64,000 nucleotides of DNA from Desmodus rotundus (lineage: Eukaryota; Chordata; Mammalia; Chiroptera; Phyllostomidae). Position 1 is the stretch's first letter, and every line of letters starts with the position of its first letter. The position numbers were made by a program, and so were the translations under genes. Positions 11,681 to 23,302 of the stretch are shown here, piece by piece. The stretch lies in the NCBI RefSeq assembly GCF_022682495.2, contig NC_071392.1:134860818-134924817 (forward strand), in the 5' to 3' direction. The notes beneath the pieces were generated by a model. The model saw only the letters and a program-made list of their open reading frames with translations, was not told the DNA's origin and searched no databases.

Positions 11681-12349
11681 GTTCTGTTTCCGCAGAACTG
11701 ATCTATGTGAACTTTCACACCCAGGTTCCCTTGACAGAGATCAGGGAGAGGAGGGTTGCCAGGGGGCAGAGGTGGAAGTATGTTTTCCTCCATTTTCTCC
11801 CAGACTTGGGGCCACAGTTCTGGCAGCAGATGTGTCTTTCCTTCCTTGGCTAGAGATTCTTCACCTGGCAGCCCCTGGTCATTTGCTCCAGGTACTCTAG
11901 GGGAGTAAGACCTTCCCACTGTGCTTGGTCTCTGGGTTTTTTTCCAGTACTTGTAGGGTCACTCTGCCCATATGCTGTCTGCTGCTCCTTCAACAGAACC
12001 TCTATGTTTGAACCATAAAGATGAGTTCTATCTTCTGCTGGGACCTGATCCTGACACTCCTTTGTCCCAAACTATTTCTGGGCCTTGTCTTCCAACTCAG
12101 AAATGGTCACTTCCCACCCAGCTAAGGTCCCCATTCATAGGAGCACAAGATATCTTACAAAGCATTGATAAAGATAGACTTAAGAGCCCATTGAATTCTT
12201 GGAAATGTATGGTGTTGGATTTCTTCTGTTTTGCTTTTTTCCCTCATGCTCTTTGTGGTTGGTTCCAGGCACCTGTTACATAACCCATATTCTCTTCTTT
12301 TATCCAAAACACAACCCTAAGAATAAATGGGTTATCTTTCTTCCTTTAA
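11681..12349. other. Unique sequence, no gene seen
   Basis: Somewhat GC-richer than its surroundings. Short open stretches occur on both strands, none with recognisable domains or splice-site context I could support. Confidence 0.5.
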
Positions 12350-12475
12350 CATCTATGTGATTATTTATGTATTTGTCTTCCCTACAAATTTATTAGCTCC
12401 AGTGAGGGAGGTGGGTATCTTTAGGACTTGTTAAAAATATATGCTACTTGAATGCATGCATGAATGCATGAATGA
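12350..12475 (+). mobile_element. Ancient L2 3'-end relic
   Basis: 'ttagctccagtgagggaggtgggtatct' and the tandem 'gcatgaatgcatgaatga' ending resemble the L2 3' terminus, whose tail is tandem 'tgaatgaa'-like units. Strongly decayed. Confidence 0.45.
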
Positions 12476-13588
12476 ATTAAAGACAACTATCATTATGTGG
12501 GGTCCATCTTGCAGCCACAGAACAAAGATAATGGGTTTTCACCCTGATCCTCAAAACTATAACATGAAGAAGCTCTCCTTCCCATGGTCCCAAAAGCAGA
12601 TTCAGAGGCCTGACTATGTCTTTGGTCTGCATCCTCTGTGCTGTATTTGGAGGACAATGAAGCATTGACTGCCTTGCCCCAGATGTGCAAGCTGCTGAGC
12701 AGAGAACCCGGGGTTCCCGACATCCAGCCCAACAATCTGTTGACTAAACCATGTGGGCTGTTTTCCTCTTTCCTGCCTTGGACTACTCAGCTCTTCTTGA
12801 CTCAGACACCACTCACTAATCCCTTTCCCAGGACACACACCCACCTGTTCCTAGAGCCAAGTTTTATTAGGTGTATGGCTTTTCTTGGAATGTTCAATCA
12901 CCTCAAAGCTCTGGCCCCTCACCCGAGAACAGGAGGATTTGTGTAGAAAAATTCATACCACAATGGACCAGTGTGAGTCTCCAAATCCTCAAACAAGCCA
13001 GAGGCTGTGGTTTTCTACAACTGCTTTCTGCTGTACACAGTTGACAGAAAGTAGAAATCCAAGTTTGTAGAATATAACTCTTCTTCATAGTAAACCTGTT
13101 TTAGAGCTAACGAAGACATATGAGCCATTGCTGTTTCAATACAACCAGAAAACATGTAAATCTCCAATGAGAGCTATATTTACACACATTCACTCTTTTT
13201 GCAGTTATTGCCACTGCTTCTTTCTCCTCATTTTTCCAATAAGTTTGTTATGTGATGGTTTATAAAAAAAGTAAACAGAAAATGCCTAAGATGTGGAATT
13301 TGAAGGAAAAAAATTAAGCTAGAAATCTGAAGGGGGAAGAAAGCCACAAAAACAGGGTAAACAGAATAACCAGTGTATTGCAGCTGGGATATGGACTTTA
13401 CTATTGGAAAGGAGGCTAAAGTGGATTAAATTGAACAAACCTGAGTTGTAGATGGCAAAGAATTTTAATTTTTGTTATTCTCCTCAAAACAGGTATAAAG
13501 TAAATTTAGAATTTTGTCTATGCTACTCTTTCAGGGCTTTGCATTAGAAGTTAGTTGTGAAATATATATATACATACATATATATATA

Positions 13589-13628
<40 letters not shown>

Positions 13629-14394
13629 CAATATATTATATAATACATATATTTTGTTTCTTGTTGAACCATGATAGTAAAAATGATTAGTGGAGTTGAA
13701 ATCTATGGCAATGCACAGATCACTTGCTACAGTGTTTAGGATAGCTGAAATATGCAATAATTGATTTTAACATGCACTGTAATTGGTTCCATATGCATTG
13801 CTGTCAACTGTGATGCATCATAATTAAGCTGACATGTTCAAAAACGGGCCACTGCAATGAGCACTCACTGAATTTTCCAGCTGTGAGCAACTGCTGCTTC
13901 TCTGCCCCAGATTTGCCACTCAGGACCTGCATTGCTGGGTTTCATTTTGCTTCTGTTCTCCATTTTATCTATCTTACTCCTTCAAATTTTAAATGACCTC
14001 CTTAAATGATTTCAGGTTCTTTTTCCACCATCATTTTCACATGGTCACATATTTTAGCAGTGATAGATCTACTACATGCAATCTCCTACGTCATCATAAA
14101 TCAGATCGAAAATAGTGAGAATGGTCAAGAATTTGATATAAGATACAGCAACAGATCCATAAAACTTTCTTATTTTAGCTCCTCCACCCCTAATTGAACC
14201 ATGCTTGAACTCTTGTTAAGAAACTCACTTGCACGAAGAAAGTGTAGTGTGTGACACAAGTCCACCTCTGGTCCCAGTCTCATAAATAAAATTGTTTCTA
14301 CTTGTCACTCTTCTTATTTCTATGATCATCAGAATACTTATGTGCGTTCAGGATGGCCTTACCTTGATTGTCTGATTATCTTTTTTCTTTTGTA
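12476..14394. other. Unique sequence with one microsatellite, no gene seen
   Basis: No exon could be supported. It holds the TA/CA microsatellite at 13561-13655. Short ORFs at 12441-12946 lack family motifs. Confidence 0.5.
13561..13655. repeat. (TA)n/(TATACA)n microsatellite with a long palindrome
   Basis: Alternating ta, tata/caca and tgta units. About 13562-13605 is nearly its own reverse complement and could extrude as a cruciform. Confidence 0.85.
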
Positions 14395-14550
14395 AAGGGA
14401 ATATGGTTTAGTTGAAGGTGCATTGAGCTAGGGTTTGGGAGCCCTGGGGTCAAGTCCCAGTACTGTTACCACTAATAGTGTTAGTAAAGCTCTCTAAGTG
14501 TCAGCTTTCTTGCTGGAAAAGAATAGCATCCTCTGCCCCTATCCCATCCA
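14395..14550 (+). mobile_element. MIR relic
   Basis: 'ggtttagttgaaggtgcattgagc', 'gtttgggagccctggggtcaagtccc' and 'actgttaccac...' follow the order of the sense MIR consensus as I remember it, including the degenerate B-box region. Ancient and non-functional. Confidence 0.6.
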
Positions 14551-14678
14551 CAAATGTCACAACCTCTCTAATCTGTTTATCATATAGATGGGTCCTGTGA
14601 TTGCAAAGTATTTAATAACAAAAGTTATTGGACCACAGATCTGTATTTAATTAACTTGTCATTGGCTGTTAATTTCTT

Positions 14679-15519
14679 TCTTTTTTTAAATTTTAATTTT
14701 TTATTGTTATTCAATTACAGTTGTGTGCCTTTTCTCCCCATCCCTCCACCCCACCCCAGCTGAACCCCTTCCCTTCCCCACCCCCACCCTCCCCTTTGAT
14801 TTTGTCCATTTGTCCTTTATAGTAGTTCCTGTAATGCCCTCTCCTCCCTGTCCCCTCCCCACTCCCCTCTGCCCATTGTTAGATTGTTCTTAACTTCAAT
14901 GTCTCTGGTTATATTTTGTTTCCTTTTTTCTTCTATTAATTATGTTCCAGTTTAAGGTGAGATCATATGGTATTTGTCCCTCACCGTCTGGCTTATTTCA
15001 CTTAGCATAATGCTCTCCAGTTCCATCCATGCTGTTGCAAAGGGTATAAGCTCCTTCTTTCTCTCTGCTGCGTAGAATTCCATTGTGTAAATATACCATA
15101 GTTTTTGGATCCACTCGTTTGCTGATGGGCACTTAGGTTGCTTCCAGTACTTGGCTATTGTAAATTGTGCTGCTATGAACATTGGGGTGCATAGGTTCTT
15201 TTGAATTGGTGTTTCAGGGTTCTTAGGGTATAATCCCAGCAGTAGAATTGCTGGGTCAAAGGGCAGTTCCATTTTTAGTTTTCTGAGGAAATTCCATACT
15301 ATTTTCCATAGTGGCCTCACCAGTCTGCATTACCACCAACAATGCACTAGGGTTCCCTTTTCTCCGCATCCTCTCCAACATTTGTTTGTGGATTTGTTTA
15401 TGTTGGCCACTCTGACTGGTGTGAGATGGCACCTCATTGTGGTTTTAATTTGCATCTCTCTGATGGCTAGTGATGCTGAGCATCTTTTCATATATCTCTG
15501 AGCCGTCTGTATGTCTTCC
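14679..15519 (-). mobile_element. 5'-truncated L1, 3' end (copy E)
   Basis: The left end is the T-rich complement of the L1 tail, then the 3' UTR ('ttattcaattacagttgtgtg'-type) and the C-terminal part of ORF2 to about 15519. Target-site duplications match in 16 of 17 bases: ttggctgttaatttctt (14662-14678) and ttggctgtgaatttctt (15520-15536). The ORF2 tail is open for 122 codons (14952-15320, minus). This is a fairly recent simple 5'-truncated insertion. Confidence 0.92.
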
Positions 15520-15536
15520 TTGGCTGTGAATTTCTT

Positions 15537-16221
15537 AAGTGCCATTTCTTTGGTGAGGAGCATGGTAGACATTTTCCTATTATTTTCTTTGGGAGCCCTG
15601 TCTTTCACTTATTACAATCATGTGACAGTGGTGAGGCCCACTTATTTGTCTACAGTGAATTAGTCCTGGCCAATCATGGTTTGTTTGTTTTTTATTTTTC
15701 TGTCTGTCAACAAAAGACATTGTTACCCTCATTGTGGTCATGTAACCAAGCTTGACCAGTAAGTGTTCTTTTATAAGTTTTAATGGCCAGAAGTTGTGAA
15801 AAAGATTTTCTCATTTCCTAGGAAATTAACTATGAAGATATAAGACTGGTGATTCCCTTTCACAAAAAAGAATCCATGTTCTCCACCCCATCAAAGAAGA
15901 TAGGAAATTATAATAAATGGCTTTAGAAATTATTAGGTAAGTTCCAGGACAGCAGAACTTATCCAACTTCTACTGTTATGTCTTGGCTAAATCCTTTAAC
16001 ATCCAAATCACTTGGCGTTAAGGAAGTAGCAGATTGAGGAGGGAGAGTGATTCTTTGTCTCCCTCTGTCTTCTATTTTCTGAAGGTGAAGAGTCTCTCTA
16101 TTTTAAGTTTAGAGTCTCAGTAGGGTGCTGACTGTTGCTTAATAAGCATCCTGACAGGAATTCTTTGACTATCAGAATGTTCACTCCACTCCCTGGTCAA
16201 CACAGTCTTAGGGCCACAAGT
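15537..16221. other. Unique sequence, no gene seen
   Basis: AT-rich, no long frame and no recognised repeat. Confidence 0.5.
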
Positions 16222-16233
16222 CTTGCCCATTAG

Positions 16234-16438
16234 GGTTTTATTTTTTTAACCTACATAAGGGTTGTGTTTTTGTTTGTTTTGAGAAAGGAAAGGAGAGCGA
16301 GAAAAAGAAATATCAGTTAGTCATTTAACTTATTTATGCATTCATTGGTTGATCTTGTGTGTGCCCTGACTGAGGAGAGAACCTGCAACCTTTGCATATC
16401 AGGATGATTCTCCAACCAACTGAGCCACCTGGCCATGG
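16234..16438 (-). mobile_element. tRNA-derived bat SINE (VES-like), decayed
   Basis: On the minus strand it reads a tRNA-like head with A box 'ggctcagttgg' and a decayed B box 'ggttctctcc'. These are followed by 'gtcagggcacac', 'aatgcataaataagt' and a CT-rich tail. A perfect 12-bp target-site duplication, cttgcccattag, lies at 16222-16233 and 16439-16450. It is more diverged than the SINEs at 4937 and 40157 and seems to belong to a different subfamily. Confidence 0.82.
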
Positions 16439-16481
16439 CTTGCCCATTAGTTTTGAGAAAGCTTTGGATGGTGTGAGTGTA

Positions 16482-16668
16482 TCCACAGTGGTTCTCAAAC
16501 TTAGGGTACATCTAAATCCTTGGAAAGCTTACAATAATAGGTTTCTGGGCCCAGCCCCCAGAGATTCTGATGCTATAGAATTGGTTGGTGTGGTAATTCC
16601 ACCTTTCTAATAAGTTCCTAGGTTATAGTGAGGATGCTGGTCTGTGGACCATGTTTTGATAACACTTC
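16482..16668 (+). mobile_element. MER5A-like hAT-Charlie relic
   Basis: It begins 'cagtggttctcaaactta', contains 'ctgggcccagcccccagag' and 'tctaataagttcctaggt', and ends near 'gaccatgttttgataac'. This is the layout of MER5A, a short non-autonomous hAT element with inverted termini (cagtggttctcaaa... and ...ttttgataacact). The 8-bp target duplications are no longer clear. Confidence 0.75.
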
Positions 16669-16689
16669 TGTAGTGAATGTGAGATTATA

Positions 16690-16830
16690 CTGGAAGATGA
16701 GGGATTCCAGTCTTGGCACCTTAGGCAATTCACTAAATCTCTCTGGGCTTCACCTATAAAAAGAGAGATTTGATTTAGGTGATTTTTAAATTTACTTTAA
16801 GATGCCGTAAATCTACCAAAAGATCATCAA
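16690..16830 (+). mobile_element. MIR-type relic
   Basis: 'gattccagtcttggcacc', 'ggcaattcactaaatctctctgggc' and 'gatttaggtgatttttaa' match the 3' half of MIR in order. Decayed. Confidence 0.55.
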
Positions 16831-17671
16831 ATTCTATTTGGGAGGACTGTACTGTAATTATAGTCTTTTGCCTTTAAGACAGCTTTTACTTAAAAAGATA
16901 ATATCTAATTTCTGCAGAAATGGTGGAGATAGAGGTCAGCAATAGTACAGGCTAAATGTTAGATGCTGTGAATTCTAAGGCCTTGATAAATTACTCTGCA
17001 GTTAAGCAATGTTTTCCATCTGAAGGTTGCACAGTTTTATAACAACTTATTTATTAATTAGGCATTAGTTCTAGAACTGAGGCAATACTAGGTCAGTGTT
17101 TTCTCCACCACGGGGAAGAGTAGACATTGCTGGGAAACACAGTAGTGGGGATAGTGAGAGTTTGAGGGAAGGGAAGAGAATCAGTTAGCATATAGAATGC
17201 TTTTCTACCCCTCCTACCATGACATTTTGCATTTTCCTAGCAGGTACTCTGGGTGTGAAGCCAAGAGAAGATATGAAGATATGTTCAGAGCACAATGAGA
17301 GTTGTAAGAGAAGGAATAGATTGTGGCAGGTTTTAGGAGATCACACTTAAATTTGAAAAGAAAAGGAGAAATAGAAATATCTGAAGGGATTTTCTAAAGC
17401 AAAAAGGAGAAAAAAATCATTGAGTCTACATTTTCTTTCTCACTGTAAATGCCTGCATAAACCTCCTACATCTCATCAATGACAGAAATGACCATTTCTA
17501 GGAGTGTGAACAGGAAGCTATGGTTATAACAATCTTTCTTTTCCCCTTCTTTTACTTTTGAGGAAGAATATGTAGTGGATGTAAAGAAAAATATTTAACA
17601 GTAATTTAGTAAATAATTTTTATACAAGAGCCACTTTATGACAGTTTAATGGTATTTAAAGATGTTAATAG
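16831..17671. other. Unique sequence, no gene seen
   Basis: AT-rich DNA directly upstream of an L1 5' end, with no supported feature. Confidence 0.5.
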
Positions 17672-18977
17672 GGGATTTCTGAAGATGGTGGCCAGGTAGG
17701 TGGGAGTGGAGAAGACTTTTCCCTGTGCACAGGTAGAACACCTAGCTGATCTTCTGAGGAACAGAGTAAACAGCCAACAGTATCCCAGCATATATGAAGG
17801 TTGGAGGCCAAAATTGTACAGGACATTGAAAAACGTGGTAAGGAGATTGCTATGGGATGGGAAGGTGCCTGGGGCCAGTGTGGGAACCAGGGCTGCTACA
17901 GCTCCCAAAGTGGAGCATGCTGGCACCTGCTGGCACCTGCCTCAAGACCTGTGGACAAAAGCCAAATCAACAGCTTCCTCCCCTGCCCTGATAGAGTGGT
18001 GCTAGGATGGACGTGGATGCTTGAAGTCACTGGGGTGAATAAAAACACAGTGGGAGACACACAGGAGTGGTGTTCACCTGCTGAGACTGTGGATGCCAGC
18101 TGGGTCATTACAAGAGAAATTGGGGAGCCAGGTGATGCCTGGAGAAGGGAGAGGAGTTGGGCCCTGACAGATGCTAACCCAGATAGTCCTTGGTCTGGCT
18201 GGAAAGTTTTGCTGTGTGAGAGGCCGGGCACTTATTTGGGGCAGGAGGCTTGAGCAGGGGGATTTCATTCAGAAGGAGGCTCTCTATGGCTGCTTGGAGA
18301 ACTGTCCTGCAGTGGATGCCCCACTGCCATGCCCCTAAAGCCACAGCCACAACCTCAGCTGCGCCCCTGCCCTTGCTGCTGCAGCCTTGCCTCAGTGGTG
18401 AAGGCCACTCACCTGGCCTGCCACTGCAGCAGAGCTTGCCTGACCCCGTCACCTCAGAGGCCATGCTGCTGCCCCCACTGCTGCAGCACCCTTCACCCTG
18501 TGTAGCCTGACTGGCTTGCTAAGAGAAAACAGGAGCAACCCCCACAGAGGAAGGTGGCAAGACTCAGGGAGTTAACAGTCCCCAGAAAGACTTAACTCAG
18601 TGGGGGAGCTGAACTACCCAAAAGAGATTGAGAGTGCCTAGCACCTAGGGAAACAAAGAGAGAGAAGGTGGTGTGCCCCTAATAAGTACACCTCAAGGAT
18701 GGCAAAACTGGTGGATTGAAGATGCTGGCCTGGTGCAGAAGGGCAATGGGAACCCCACAGTGAAGAGAGGAACTGGGCTGGAGAGTGGGCAAATCTGAGT
18801 AGTGTGGCCCAGACCTGGCCCCCATCCTCGCAAACCATAGGAAGGGAAAAATGTGAAACCCAATCCCCCTCAGCCTGCGCAGACAGGAAGACAAGCAGAA
18901 TTAGCTGGCCAGTTTCAAGTCAGCAGGAGGCTTTTCTTTCTTTGTTTATTCATTTTTTTCTTCCTTTCTTTCTCTCT

Positions 18978-19087
18978 CTTTCCTTCCTTCCTTCCTTCCT
19001 TCCTTCCTTCCTTCCTTCCTTCCTTCCTTCCTTCCTTCCTCCCTTCCTTCCTTCCCTCCTTTCTTTCTTTCTCTCTCTCTCTTTCTC

Positions 19088-19147
<60 letters not shown>

Positions 19148-19170
19148 TCCTTCTCTTTCTTTTTTTTTTT
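18978..19170. repeat. (TTCC)n and (TTTC)n microsatellite in L1 5' UTR
   Basis: A nearly uninterrupted pyrimidine strand: ttcc repeats at about 18981-19060, mixed ct repeats, then ttct repeats to about 19150 and a T run. The equivalent 5' UTR place in the minus L1 (57060-57370) is purine-rich on the plus strand, and in the fragment at 51700-51780 it is short. The expansion is therefore copy-specific. Long open frames here (18804-19226) are artefacts of the repeat. Confidence 0.92.
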
Positions 19171-20510
19171 TTGCCAAAGTGATACAATAAGACCTGAAGC
19201 TGTGAAAGGACCAGAGTCAGACCCAAAGAGGGATCACAAGGCTAGTCTTAGCAACTGAGAAACTGATACAAATTTTACCTTGATATTCTACAGAACTTGC
19301 ATGTTATTGTTTATTTGTATTATTTTTTTCATTATTTTGACTTCTTTTATTTTATTAGTATTTTTATTTCTCTTCTTTCTGTTTAGTTTTATTCATTTTA
19401 TTTGTTTATGTAATTGCATTGTTTGACTAGTTTTGCTTGTTCTCTCTTTCATAGTGTATTTTAATATTCCTTCTTTCATTTAACTTGTGCTCCAATAGCA
19501 CACTAATCTATGTCATGTACTTCCTATTCTTGTTATTCAGATAATACGTTTCCTGTCACATGATTGTTGTTCCATATTATTGTAAATAATTGTTGTTCCA
19601 TATAATTGTAAATACTGCACTAGATTCCTCCTGGATCTTAATCCATTTCACTGTCTTCTGGAACTTTATCACTATTGTGGTTAACTCTATTCTCTCCTAT
19701 ACTACACCTATTTTCTTTTATTAACTCACACTATATCTCATAATCTGACCTCCCATAAGCTCAGTTTCCTGTATTCAACTCATACAATCCTTCTCCCCTC
19801 TAAGAGTCTTATCTCTTTTCTGCCCTTTCTAAAAAGTGGCTAGTTGGATGAAATATCACAGTTAACACTTTTCTTATCCAAAGAATCCCCTATCTCTTCT
19901 CAATATGTTGGCAATTTAAATTCCATAAAACACACTCCAACTGTCTTAATTCGTTTTGCATTCCCCCTCTAAGTGATCACATAAAAGAGTAGGTGGGAAC
20001 TGTGAACACCAATACACCTGCTGGAAGAGAGAAGCCACTAACAAAGGAATCACCAACAGATAATAATGGAAGAATGTAAAGGAGGGAGAAAAAGCCACGT
20101 TGACCCCCATGCAGGACCACTCTGGAGTTAAACTAAATGGTGGAGAACTTATACAGAATAAACAACTGCACAATAGAGACAGAGAAACCTCAAAACTTCA
20201 TACAGAAAAGCCAGATTCAACACAACCCGTTTGCACCTGCACAATAGCATACAAGATGAGATGGGTGGAGTGACAGCTAACCAGCCTGAGGGAAGGACCC
20301 ACCAAAGAAAGACCCAACAACAACCAAAAACCAAAGACATACACAGAGCCAACATAAACCACAGTCCAAGATCAGTAAGACCAGGAGATCAAGGAGACTG
20401 CACCACTGAATCTCATAGGTATTCTACCAGAGAATTTTACACTATAAATCCAGGGGTTCAGAACAGATCAATTTAAGAAGCAGAGGATAACAGGAAGAGT
20501 CTCACAAACA

Positions 20511-21424
20511 ATGGGAAGACAAAGAAACAATCCTCCAGTGAAAGGAAAGGAGGAAGTCTCAGAAACAATGCCAAATGAAAAAGAGGCAAGTCAACTATCA
20601 GATGTTGAGTTCAAAGCAATGGTTATCAGGAAGCTTAAGGAGCTCACAGAAAATTACCAAAAACTACAGGGAAACTACAATGAACTCATTGCAAACTACA
20701 TCAACATGAAAAAGGAAATAGAAACTATCAACAAGGGCCAAGAAGAAATGAAGAATACAATTTCTGAACTGAAGAACACAGTAGAAGGAATCAAAAGCAG
20801 GCTAGATGAAGCAGAGGATCAAATCAGCGAGTTGGAAGACAAGGTAGAAAAAAAAAACACCAAGAGAGATCAAGAAGAGGAAAAGAGGCTCAGAATGAAA
20901 AAAGAGGGGTTAAGAGAAATTCAGGAAAACATACAAAGATATAATATCCATATAATAAGGATACAGAAGGAGAGGAGGGCCAGTGATAGAAAACCTGTTT
21001 GAAAAAGTAATGATAGAAAACTTCCCTAATTTGATGACAGAAAAAGTCAAAAAACTGAGGAAACACAGAGAGTCCCAATCAAGAGGAATCCAAAGAAGCC
21101 CACTTCAAGACATAATTAAAGTGGCAAAATTTCAAGGCAAAAACAGAATCTTAAAGTCAGCAAAAGAGATAGGAAGTAACATATAACGGAATCCTGATAG
21201 GACTAGCAGCTGACTTCTCAATGGAAACACTCCGAGTCAAAAGGGATTGTCAAGGAATATTTCAAGCAATGAAAAACAAAGGCCGGCAACCAAGATTACT
21301 CTATCTGGCAAGGCTCTCAATTAAAATGGAAGGCAAAATAAGGGGTCTCCAAAACAAAAGAAGACTCAAAGAATACACATCCACCAAACCAGCTCTGCAA
21401 GAGGTGCTAAAGGGTCTGCTGTAA
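20511..21424 (+). pseudogene. L1 ORF1, frameshifted
   Basis: The frame starts at ATG 20511 (MGRQRNNPPVKGKEE...) and has a coiled coil from about residue 40 to 130 (KLKELTENYQKLQGNYNEL, NTVEGIKSRLDEAEDQIS). It shifts frame near 20985, where the RRM domain begins, and continues in other frames to the normal C-terminus ending '..KPALQEVLKGLL' at 21424. Total span is about 300 codons, normal for ORF1. Two frame disruptions make it non-functional. It would have bound L1 RNA as a trimer in the cytoplasm. Confidence 0.85.
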
Positions 21425-21478
21425 GAAAATGAAAAAGAAATATGAAAGAGAGAGGAAAATAGGTACAAAGAAGGTAAA

Positions 21479-21630
21479 ATGGCAATGAACAAGTGCCTAT
21501 CAATAATAACCATAAATGTAAATGGATTAAATGTTCTAATCAAAAGACTCACACATGTGCTTCCTGCAAGAGACACACTTCACAACGAAAGACCTACACA
21601 GACTGAAAGTAAAGGGCTGGAAACAAATAC
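21479..21630 (+). pseudogene. L1 ORF2 N-terminal stub
   Basis: Starts MAMNKCLSIITINVNGLN, which includes the conserved Asn of the endonuclease active site. A short deletion follows (after NVLIKRLTH), then the 'QETHFTTKDLHRLKVKGWKQ' block containing the catalytic Glu. L1 homology ends at the HAL1 junction at about 21630, so only the first part of the endonuclease remains. Confidence 0.8.
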
Positions 21631-21866
21631 TCTGTCTATTTTCTACCTACTATTTATGCTACTTCTTCTCTTTACCTTTCCCCCCTCTCTCCCTCTCCCA
21701 TTCCCCTGTTGCTAACCCTTCATGTGATCTCCATTTCTGTGGTTCTCTTTCTGTTCTAGTTGTTTGCTTAGTTTGCTTTTGTTTTAGGTGTGGTTGTTAA
21801 TAACTGTGAGTTTGCTGTCATTTTTACTGTTCATATTTTATCTTCTTTTTCTTAGATAAATCCCTT

Positions 21867-22688
21867 TCACATTTCATATAATAAGGGCTTGGTGATGATG
21901 AACTCCTTCAGTTTGACATTATCTGAGAAATACTTTATCTGCCCTTCCATTCTAAATGATAGCTTTGCTGGATACAATAATCTTGGATGTAGGTCCTTGT
22001 CTTTCATGACTTGGAATACTTCTTGCCAGCCCCTTCTTGCCTGTAAGGTCTCCTTGGAGAAATCAGCTGACAGTCTTATGGGAACTCCTTTGTAGGTAAC
22101 TGTGTTCTTTTCTCTTGCTGCTTCTAAGATTCTCTCCTGCTTAATCTTGGGGAATGTAATTATGATGTGCCTTGGTGTGTTCCTCCTTGGGTCCAGCTTC
22201 TTTGGGACTCTCTGAGCTTCCTGGACTTCCTGGAAGTCTACTTCTTTTGCTAGATTAGGGAAGTTCCCCTTCATTATCTGTTCAAATAAGTTTTCAATTT
22301 TTTGTTCTTCCTCTTCTCCGTCTGGAACCCCTATAATTCAGATGTTGGAACATTTAAAGATGTTCTGGAAGTTCCTAAGCCTCTCCTCATTTTTTTGAAT
22401 TCTTGTTTCTTCATTCTTTTCTGGTTGGATGTTTCTTTCTTCCTTCTGGTCCACACCGTTGATTTGAGTCCCAGTTTCCCTCCCATTGCTATCGGTTCCC
22501 TGTACATTTTCCCTTGTTTTTCTTAGCATTGACTTCATTTGTTCCTTTAATTTACGATCAAATTCAACCAATTCTGTGAGCATCCTGATTACCAGTGTTT
22601 TGAACTGTGCATCTGATAGGTTGGCTATCCCTTCGTTGCTTAGCTGTATTATTTCTGGAGCTTTGATGTGTTCTTTCATTTGGGCCAT
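21867..22688 (-). pseudogene. HAL1 ORF1, open except for one TGA
   Basis: The frame opens with MAQMKEHIKAPEIIQLSNEG and runs 116 codons of mostly charged, coiled-coil-like sequence to TGA at 22338-22340. It then continues in the same frame for 156 more codons (IIGVPDGEEEEQKIENLF..., RRM-type 'PRHIIITFPKIKQERIL', C-terminal 'LLYPAKLSFRMEGQI') to a stop at 21867. Total is 273 codons, close to a normal ORF1. The other two HAL1 copies have a stop at the same codon. It may be a split ORF, a CpG-decay site (CGA to TGA) or a readthrough site. Function is uncertain. Confidence 0.8.
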
Positions 22689-23098
22689 TTTTTTTTTTTT
22701 TTTTTTTTTTTGTCTTGGTGAACCTATTATGTAAAGGGGCGGAGACTTAGGTGTTCACCGGGGTGGGGTAATGTTGGTTGCTGTGCTGTGATGCTGTACA
22801 TGGGGGAGGGGCTGAGAGGGAGCAATGGCTCTTGCTCCACTCTCTGACAGATTTCAGTCACTCCCTCCACTACCCACAATCAAAGTGGGCCCCTCTAGTG
22901 CTGATTCTCGAGTGGGTGGGCTTGTGCACACTCTAGGCCCCTGTGAGTCTCTCCAAGGACCTCTCCTGTGAGGCTGGGAGTTTCTCCTGCTGCTGCCTCA
23001 ACCCCCATGGGTGTTTTCAATCAGAGGTTTGAGGCTTTATTTCCCCATGCTGGAGCCCTGGGTTGCACAGTCTGTTTCACTCCCCTGCCATTCCTCCA

Positions 23099-23302
23099 GG
23101 TTTATCTATGCTCAAATGTGGGGCCACAGGGTCTGCTAGCGGTCGCAGTGCTTGCCCCGTTTGTCCCACAATCCACCAAGTCTCTGGGTCTGGCCCTCCT
23201 GGTTTATCTATGTGTGAATGTGGGGCCTCGGGGTCTGCTAGCAGTCTCACTGCCTGCCCTGTTCATCCCACAATCTGCCATGTCTCTGGGTCTGGCCACA
23301 TT
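23099..23302 (-). repeat. 102-bp tandem duplication in HAL1 5' UTR
   Basis: Two units, 23099-23200 and 23201-23302, start 'ggtttatctatg' and share 'tctgctagc', 'tcccacaatc' and 'tctctgggtctggcc'. They differ at scattered sites, so the duplication is not brand new. The HAL1 at 40813-42776 has only one unit-like segment. Confidence 0.85.

Larger units (their letters stand above)
17672..21630 (+). mobile_element. L1 5' half: full 5' UTR, ORF1, start of ORF2 (copy F)
   Basis: It starts at the complete L1 5' end ('aagatggtggccaggtaggtgg') and keeps a ~2.8-kb 5' UTR (to 20510), which would hold the internal Pol II promoter. ORF1 (20511-21424) and the first ~50 codons of ORF2 (from 21479) follow. 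At about 21630 it stops abruptly against an inverted, 3'-truncated HAL1-like element, so there is no L1 3' end or tail. The 5' UTR contains a CTG/CCA-rich module (about 18290-18490) and a long pyrimidine microsatellite (18978-19170). Confidence 0.85.

Noticed and set aside
18804..19226. Long open frames of ~100-128 codons on both strands
   Set aside because: They are translations of the TTCC/TTTC microsatellite and are open on both strands because the repeat lacks stops.
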